From Candidatus Omnitrophota bacterium (GTDB lineage: Bacteria; Omnitrophota; Koll11; Zapsychrales; Fredricksoniimonadaceae), in the NCBI GenBank assembly GCA_015233705.1, contig JADFXE010000001.1, forward strand, positions 1-48,009: a stretch of DNA of 48,009 bases, in the 5' to 3' direction. Both the position numbers and the translations under genes were made by a program. The stretch's first letter is position 1; each line of letters opens with the position of its first letter. The notes below the pieces were generated by a model. That model ran no database searches, was not told the DNA's origin, and saw only the letters and a program-made list of their open reading frames with translations. Shown piece by piece: positions 42,974 through 48,009 of this stretch.

Positions 42974-43546
42974 ATGAAGAAAGAATATATCATCGGCTTA
43001 TTTGGCATCGGATTTCTTATTGTTCTCCTGATTGCGATCTTCTCTAATAATACCGTGCAGGATGTGTCCCAGGATGCTTTGCATGAGATCAGGACCGCTG
43101 ACATGTTCAAGCAAGCGGCCTATCCGGGTGGCGCGAACTGTCCGTTGCCGCAGGCAGGGGCGCAGGGATATTATCCTTACCAGGGCCAGGCCGGGATGCA
43201 GCAGGCAGCCATGGCCGGCGCTCCGCCGATCACGGCAGGTCAGGATGTTCCGGTGCTCATCAAGATTATGGGCGTTGAGGCGATTCAGGTTGGCGGCGGC
43301 AAGGTCAAGATTACAGGTGTGATGGGCAGTTCCTGGGCTGAAAAAGCTGGTTTGCAGGAGGGAGATATCCTTCTTTCGTTCAATACTAAAGATATTACTA
43401 GTTTGCAGCAGTTCCAGGACCTTTTGGCCAAGGCGCCGCCGGAGAAAGATGCGAAGATCGTTTATATGCGCGGACTGAGGAAGAAGAAGGGCATTATCTT
43501 TATTGGCGAAGGTGAGATGGAAGGGTTTTTGCCGATCAAGCGCTAG
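42974..43546 (+). CDS. Membrane-anchored PDZ protein with CPLPQ motif
   Basis: A 190-aa protein with one transmembrane helix (about 4-23), a Gln/Gly/Ala-rich segment with a CPLPQ motif (56-60), a 'PPITAG' element resembling the lead-in of a magnetochrome but with no CXXCH after it, and a PDZ domain (about 95-180, with 'GSSWAEKAGLQEGDILLSF'). The ATG at 42974 follows AAGGGATC; an in-frame start at 42941 lacks support. The CPLP motif is shared with the NifX/magnetochrome chimera. Confidence 0.68.
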   Translation: MKKEYIIGLFGIGFLIVLLIAIFSNNTVQDVSQDALHEIRTADMFKQAAYPGGANCPLPQAGAQGYYPYQGQAGMQQAAMAGAPPITAGQDVPVLIKIMGVEAIQVGGGKVKITGVMGSSWAEKAGLQEGDILLSFNTKDITSLQQFQDLLAKAPPEKDAKIVYMRGLRKKKGIIFIGEGEMEGFLPIKR

Positions 43547-43635
43547 GCCGCTGGATTGGATCGATCGAAGTTGCATTTTATACCGCACCTTAGCAAATTT
43601 TTCAAAAAAGACTTTGGAAAATCCGGCATCCGGAT

Positions 43636-43983
43636 ATGATGATAAAACAATTCAAGAAGCAGATGGCTTCCTTTCTGAACGATACTGCCCGCGAGGGCAT
43701 CAGGAAGCTGGACAAGAATTCGCCGCTGACCCGCGAACTGAGTGCGCTTGATGTTGATGCTATCCTGAAAGAGGACATTCATCAGATCTGCGAGGAAGTG
43801 ACTTTTCCCGAGATGGTCAAGATCATGTCCCTGGGGGCCAAGTACAAGCTTGGTTCCGGCGATGGGAAACGTATTAAAGAAGATCTCAAGACAATGGCCA
43901 AGGCCATCGAAGAAAGGATCGAGCGGAAGAAGGGAAAACTGAAGACCCCTGTTTCCTGTCGCGATCTGCTTTTTAATCTCTAG
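43636..43983 (+). CDS. Small helical protein of unknown function
   Basis: A 115-aa, mostly helical, charged protein with no membrane segment. Two ATG codons in tandem (43636, 43639) make the start uncertain by one residue; no clear ribosome binding site is visible. It lies 89 nt after the PDZ gene, in a gap with no obvious promoter, and 15 nt before the AmaP-like gene. Not recognised. Confidence 0.55.
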   Translation: MMIKQFKKQMASFLNDTAREGIRKLDKNSPLTRELSALDVDAILKEDIHQICEEVTFPEMVKIMSLGAKYKLGSGDGKRIKEDLKTMAKAIEERIERKKGKLKTPVSCRDLLFNL

Positions 43984-43998
43984 GAGGACGGTGTTTCG

Positions 43999-44793
43999 AT
44001 GAAATCATTGCTGATCAAGGTTTTTATGATGGTCGCTTCCGCGTTTTGCATGCTGGAAGGACTTGTGCTTGTTGCGGTCGGATTGGGGCGGCTTCCTTCG
44101 GACAGGCTGCTGGCCGCATATAACACTTTAATGGCTACGCCCAAGGCGCTTACATCCATTTTGGGTGTGGGCGCTTTCTTTGTCACGCTGGGATTCATTC
44201 TTCTGGTTTTATCTTCCCGCACCAGGCCGGCGCCGCATGTCATTGATGTTGAGAAAGACGGCAAGCCGCTGAGCATTCCGGAGAAGGCGGTCAGGAATTT
44301 TATTCTGCAGATCATTGAGCAGAATCCCTGCGCGTCAGATGTCAGCGTGGAATTTGAACATACGGGCAAGAAGGATGTCGAGATTCTTATTGCCATTGGT
44401 TTGGATGGCGTTTCATCGATTTACGAAGAACTGAACGAGATCGAGAAGGTGCTCGAGGCTGAACTGGGACGCGTTTTTGAGTGGAAAGGTTTCAAGATCA
44501 CGTTCCACCTGCGCGGGGTCGGCGTTGACAAGAAGAAGAAATATTTTGCGGCCGCTGTTGTTGCGCCTTCTGCGCCTGCGGTTGAGAACAAGGCTGAGCC
44601 GGTGAATAATGAACAGCCGGTTGCGGTTGATGAAGTCGTTAAGTCAGAAGCGACCGAGGAATCGGTGCCTGTTGAAATGATCGATCAGGTCGCGGAGCCG
44701 CAGGCCGAGGAGTCGTCGTCAAAACGAAAAGCAAAAGAGCAGCACCCGTCGCTGTTTTCAAAGATGCTTTTTGGGGAACACAATGCCCGTTAG
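43999..44793 (+). CDS. AmaP/Asp23-like membrane protein
   Basis: A 264-aa protein with two N-terminal transmembrane helices (about 5-28 and 53-74), then an alpha-beta domain (about 90-175; 'KAVRNFILQIIEQNPCASDVSVEF') that resembles Asp23/DUF322 domains of the AmaP membrane anchor. A long acidic, Val/Pro/Glu-rich tail ends it. Asp23-AmaP coats membranes in Gram-positive cells. Its presence before feoB in a magnetosome cluster is unexpected. The match is by layout and pattern only. Confidence 0.55.
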   Translation: MKSLLIKVFMMVASAFCMLEGLVLVAVGLGRLPSDRLLAAYNTLMATPKALTSILGVGAFFVTLGFILLVLSSRTRPAPHVIDVEKDGKPLSIPEKAVRNFILQIIEQNPCASDVSVEFEHTGKKDVEILIAIGLDGVSSIYEELNEIEKVLEAELGRVFEWKGFKITFHLRGVGVDKKKKYFAAAVVAPSAPAVENKAEPVNNEQPVAVDEVVKSEATEESVPVEMIDQVAEPQAEESSSKRKAKEQHPSLFSKMLFGEHNAR

Positions 44794-46762
44794 TCGAACG
44801 GAAAATCAGCAGAATCTTGTTAGTAGTTTGCCCGACATGGCGAAGATGAGAAAAGTCGCTATTGTCGGCCTTCCTAATACTGGAAAAACCCAGATCTTCA
44901 ATAACCTTACCGGCGAATACAACATTGTCGCCAATTATCCCGGCACCACCATCGAGATGAAACGGACGGTCACTCGGATCAAGGATCATCTTTACGAGAT
45001 CATTGATACGCCGGGCCTGCACTGCCTGTATATTCATTCCGAGGAAGAGATCGCGGTCCGTGACATGATCCTGGCGGAAGCGCCGGATGTCATTGTTCAG
45101 TGCATTGACGCCAGCCAGCATAAACAATCGTTTTTGCTTACCGCCGAGCTTCTGGAGTTGGAGATACCGATGGTCGTGGTCCTTAATTCCATGGACGAAA
45201 CGGCGCGCAAGGGGATTTGGATCGATTCCGCCCAGCTGGAGCGGACGCTCGGCGTTCCGGTCGTTGAGTCGATCGCCCTGCGCGGTCTGGGCAAGGAAGA
45301 GCTGAAAGATGCGATCATTAAGGCGCGCCGGAGCACTCTGAATGTCAAGTACGGTTATCGCATCGAAAGCTGCATTACGGAACTTGCGGCGGAATTGCCG
45401 TTCGACTTGGAATTCAAGCACAAGATTGCGCTCCTTCTTTTGTCGGGCGATTCTTTCGTGGAGAAGTATCTAGAGAGGAGATTTGGCAAGGAGCGAACGG
45501 CTCTTGTGCGCATGGAGGTCAACAAGTCCCGTCGTCAGATCAAAGGGAACATGCGCCAGGTGCTTGTCGACAGGCGCAGCCGCTGGGTTGATCAACTGAC
45601 GGCCGCGGTCGTCAGGAAGCAAAAGATAACCTACCAGGGGTTTTCTCACCATATTACCCAGGCCAGCCGGGATCCTTTTTTGGGGATACCAATCTTCTTG
45701 TCGCTCATGGCGGTTGTGTATTTAGGCGTGGTGTACGTCTCGGGCGCTTTGGACACCTTTATCAACTTCCTTATCGTGAAGCCTGTGACCGGGGCGATCA
45801 GCGCCTTGGCGCTGCCGCTATTCTGGAATGATCTTTTGATCGGCAATCACGGCATTCTGACGATCGGTATCTTTAACGCGATATGTACGGTTCTTCCGAT
45901 CCTGTCTGTTTTCTTTTTTATCTTCGGCTGTTTTGAGGACAGCGGGTACATCACGAATTTCACGGTTTTTTCCAAACGGCTTTTTAAAAAGATCGGGATC
46001 CCGGGCAACGCGATCACCTCTCTTGTTTTGGGATTCGGCTGCAAGACCATGGCCACCCTGACCACCCGGGGGCTCACGGTGCCCAAGGAAAAGTTCATTG
46101 CAACATTCCTGATCGCCTTTGCTATTCCCTGTTCTGCCCAGCTCGGCATTTCTATGGCTATTCTGGCGCGCGTTGGCTTGAGCGCTTTTCTGATCGTCTT
46201 CGGGGTTCTGGTCCTTTGCGAGGTAGGGGCGGGGATGCTCCTTAACATGATGATCAAAGGCAAAGAAGAAAGCTATTTCATCCAGGTGATCCCGCCCATG
46301 CGTTTTCCGAGCATGAGGGCGGTCTTTCGCAAGACCTATCACCGCATCGTGGATTTTCTCAAGGAGGCGTTCCCGATCTTTTTGTTGTCAGCGATCGGCC
46401 TGTTCGCCTTTGACAAAAGCGGTCTTTTGTCCCTGACCAAACAGGCCATGACCCCCATGGTCGTGGGCTGGATGGGATTGCCCAAGGATATCATTGATGT
46501 TTTTCTTCTCGCACTTGCACGACGTGAAGCGGCCGCCGGTCTTATCCTCAAGATGGTGGACGCAGGATCACTCAGTTATGTTCAATCCATTGTCGCGGTG
46601 GTTGTCACGACGATCTCTTTTCCCTGTGTGGCCAATGTCATTGCCATTGGCCGGGAAATGGGCTGGAAGACCGCGGTCTCGATGACTGTGCTGATCTTTC
46701 TTTCGTCGTTTCTCCTGGTCGGGGCATTGAATTGGGCCTTGGTCCTGATTTTTCACGCTTGA
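44783..46762 (+). CDS. feoB: FeoB-like ferrous iron transporter
   Basis: A 659-aa protein with a cytoplasmic G domain (G1 GLPNTGKTQ at 29-37, G2 'YPGTTIE', G3 DTPG at 75-78, G4 NSMD at 135-138) and two Gate-type membrane halves with 'GFGCKTMA', 'IPCSAQL' and 'ARREAAAGLI'. The usual Thr of GKTT is Gln here and G3 has DTPG in place of DLPG. It is shorter than E. coli FeoB (773 aa). FeoB-like genes (called mad17, from memory) are part of many non-alphaproteobacterial magnetosome clusters. The ATG at 44783 overlaps the previous gene by 11 nt. Confidence 0.88.
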   Translation: MPVSRTENQQNLVSSLPDMAKMRKVAIVGLPNTGKTQIFNNLTGEYNIVANYPGTTIEMKRTVTRIKDHLYEIIDTPGLHCLYIHSEEEIAVRDMILAEAPDVIVQCIDASQHKQSFLLTAELLELEIPMVVVLNSMDETARKGIWIDSAQLERTLGVPVVESIALRGLGKEELKDAIIKARRSTLNVKYGYRIESCITELAAELPFDLEFKHKIALLLLSGDSFVEKYLERRFGKERTALVRMEVNKSRRQIKGNMRQVLVDRRSRWVDQLTAAVVRKQKITYQGFSHHITQASRDPFLGIPIFLSLMAVVYLGVVYVSGALDTFINFLIVKPVTGAISALALPLFWNDLLIGNHGILTIGIFNAICTVLPILSVFFFIFGCFEDSGYITNFTVFSKRLFKKIGIPGNAITSLVLGFGCKTMATLTTRGLTVPKEKFIATFLIAFAIPCSAQLGISMAILARVGLSAFLIVFGVLVLCEVGAGMLLNMMIKGKEESYFIQVIPPMRFPSMRAVFRKTYHRIVDFLKEAFPIFLLSAIGLFAFDKSGLLSLTKQAMTPMVVGWMGLPKDIIDVFLLALARREAAAGLILKMVDAGSLSYVQSIVAVVVTTISFPCVANVIAIGREMGWKTAVSMTVLIFLSSFLLVGALNWALVLIFHA

Positions 46763-46797
46763 TTTTCTAGTAGACGATCATTCGAAGGAAACACTCC

Positions 46798-47670
46798 ATG
46801 CAACATCCGGCCACTACCGGAAACTGGTTCGCGGACAGGCAGTCCCTTGTCCTTATGATCGGGGGCGCACTCTTGGCGATCCTTTTGGCAGCCAATTTTT
46901 TGACCAATGACTCGCCGGACCGTGCGCGCATCGTGCGTCTGCAGGGGCATGTCACCATCGAGCGCGGCAGCGAGACTATGGACGCCAGCGTGGGCGCTCT
47001 GCTGAATCCCAAGGATAAGATCATTACCAGTGAAGGCGCTTTTGTCGAAGTAGCTTATGATGATATCTTGAAGGATGTCATGCGGATCGGCGCTAACTCC
47101 AGGGTCGTCTTTGAAAGCGCCCGCATCGAGAAGAAGACAACGCTGTTCATGGACAAAGGCGAGATCAAGCTCAAGCTGGACAGTCTGGAGAAAGGTTCGG
47201 CCTTCAATATCCGCACGCCGGTGGCGATCGCCGGTGTCCGGGGCACGGCTTTTGGCATCCAGCTCAATGACAAGGAAGCTCAGATCACGGATTATGAGAG
47301 CCGGATATTTGTCAAAGGCCTGACCGAGGATCACCTGGAGATGCAGGATGAGCTGCTTCTTAACAGCGGATGGAAGGTCCAGGTAGCGCAGTTCGAGCGG
47401 CCGTCGCATGTCCAGATGTTGAGCGACAGGGATCGGACCGAGTGGAAATCCTGGCTGGTTGAGATCGGCGCCTTGTCGAGTGCAGCTGCGGCGAGCAATG
47501 TCGCGTCGGCCGGTGTCAGTGATATTCAAGACGAAATATGGCGCAGGCCGGTAGCGTTCCTGGCTGCGGTTAGAACAAAAGTTTCATCGTCTCCATCGGC
47601 TTTGGCCTTGATGCTGTTTGCGGTCTTGGCCCTGGGGACAGGAAAGGTTGTGGAGCGGGTATGGCTATAA
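46798..47670 (+). CDS. FecR-domain membrane protein
   Basis: A 290-aa protein with an N-terminal helix (about 17-36), a periplasmic FecR domain (about 42-175; 'IVRLQGHVTIERGSE', 'GEIKLKLDSLEKGSAFNIRTPVAIAGVRGTAFGIQ') and a C-terminal helix (about 262-280). FecR in iron-citrate systems relays signals to a sigma factor, but this version has no cytoplasmic anti-sigma part at its N-terminus. It lies between feoB and a DtxR-type regulator, so it may take part in iron sensing. Confidence 0.78.
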   Translation: MQHPATTGNWFADRQSLVLMIGGALLAILLAANFLTNDSPDRARIVRLQGHVTIERGSETMDASVGALLNPKDKIITSEGAFVEVAYDDILKDVMRIGANSRVVFESARIEKKTTLFMDKGEIKLKLDSLEKGSAFNIRTPVAIAGVRGTAFGIQLNDKEAQITDYESRIFVKGLTEDHLEMQDELLLNSGWKVQVAQFERPSHVQMLSDRDRTEWKSWLVEIGALSSAAAASNVASAGVSDIQDEIWRRPVAFLAAVRTKVSSSPSALALMLFAVLALGTGKVVERVWL

Positions 47671-48009
47671 AAAGGAATGAAGAGCAGGATGAACACATCG
47701 AACAGCTCTGGTATATGAAAGAGCAGAGCGAGACTTCGATCGATTTTTTGAAGAAGGCTATGAAGCGGGCTTTTGATTCCAAGGTCATTGAGGAGCTCTC
47801 TTGCCTTGGCCTGATCGAGCGTATCCCGGAGACGGGTAGCATCAAATTGACCGCCGATGGTGAAGTCAGGGCTACTCAGTTAATTCGGGCGCACCGGCTG
47901 GCCGAGCGCCTGGTGGTTGATGTTTTGGGCGGCGGCGAGGTCGAGGACATTGCCTGTGAATTCGAGCATACGGTTTCACTTGAGCTTGTTAACGGCATTT
48001 GTACGCTTC
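47661..48009 (+). CDS. DtxR-family iron-dependent regulator (3' end outside window)
   Basis: The first 116 residues of a gene cut by the right edge. The winged-helix tail 'ELSCLGLIERIPETGSIKLTADG' and the metal-binding dimer domain are visible: 'RAHRLAERL' gives H and E equivalent to H79/E83 of DtxR, and 'CEFEH' matches C102-x-x-E105-H106. The Cys, present in iron-sensing DtxR but replaced in manganese-sensing MntR, points to Fe(II). The N-terminal HTH is less regular than in typical DtxR. It overlaps the fecR-like gene by 10 nt, with GGAG 5 nt before the ATG. Confidence 0.8.
   Translation, partial: MAIKRNEEQDEHIEQLWYMKEQSETSIDFLKKAMKRAFDSKVIEELSCLGLIERIPETGSIKLTADGEVRATQLIRAHRLAERLVVDVLGGGEVEDIACEFEHTVSLELVNGICTL

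Noticed and set aside
44783..46762. Housekeeping Feo system
   Set aside because: No feoA or feoC is seen in the window, the G motifs deviate (GKTQ, DTPG), and the gene is embedded with magnetosome genes, so a dedicated magnetosome role is more likely.

Overview
The window comes from a Gram-negative, non-proteobacterial genome, most plausibly a magnetotactic member of Omnitrophota (former OP3) or a related deep-branching phylum. This placement is an inference. It rests on a divergent magnetosome gene set together with a sulfate transporter, a pseudopilus-type secretion operon, an Mla lipid transporter and a Cys-less Rrf2 regulator. No ribosomal or other taxonomic marker lies in the window. Almost everything is on the + strand and densely packed, often with 1-20 nt overlaps; the only clear minus-strand gene is tcdA.

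Region 1 (1-8.98 kb) is a type II secretion (general secretory pathway) operon: gspE (cut by the left edge), gspF, a secreted HExxH peptidase, gspG, gspI, gspJ, gspK, then gspL- and gspM-like genes behind their own promoter, and an exported TPR protein. Region 2 (8.98-13.9 kb) holds two large polytopic membrane proteins (one YfhO-like), a membrane-anchored TPR protein and an acidic orphan protein whose stop codon lies in tRNA-Ala(CGC). Strong hairpins then separate the tRNA from the convergent tcdA. A Lys-rich orphan gene follows.

Region 3 (16.0-22.0 kb) is a sulfate module: an Rrf2-type regulator with a palindrome over its -10 box, an outer-membrane porin, a sulfate-binding protein, CysT, CysW and CysA. 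Region 4 (22.0-28.1 kb) joins a partner-switching set (CHASE2-SpoIIE phosphatase, RsbW-like kinase, STAS antagonist) to an mlaE-mlaF-mlaD transporter with a second, paralogous STAS protein. A TPR protein with a 2-TM ion-channel-like pore ends this region. An ApbE-like flavin transferase follows.

Region 5 (29.2-48.0 kb, running off the right edge) is the highlight: a magnetosome gene cluster. After an HTH regulator with a well-formed promoter come mamI (with its own terminator), a small membrane protein, a MamE-like HtrA protease, a PDZ membrane protein, a very unusual NifX/zinc-ribbon/magnetochrome chimera, a zinc-ribbon membrane protein, a MamP-like PDZ-magnetochrome protein, a MamL/LapA-like protein, mamM, mamB, mamA, mamQ, a PDZ-MamN fusion and a TauE/SafE permease like the C-terminal half of MamO. 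A lipoprotein, a PDZ protein, two poorly known proteins (one AmaP/Asp23-like), a FeoB-like ferrous iron transporter, a FecR-domain protein and a DtxR-type iron regulator (cut by the edge) follow. Together they predict vesicle formation (MamI, L, Q, B), ferrous iron import (FeoB, MamB, MamM), redox and pH control of biomineralisation (magnetochromes, MamN), protein sorting (MamE, MamA) and iron-responsive control. No mamK or full mamO is present in the window. Six related hairpin-prone intergenic repeats are scattered between 19.1 and 42.3 kb.
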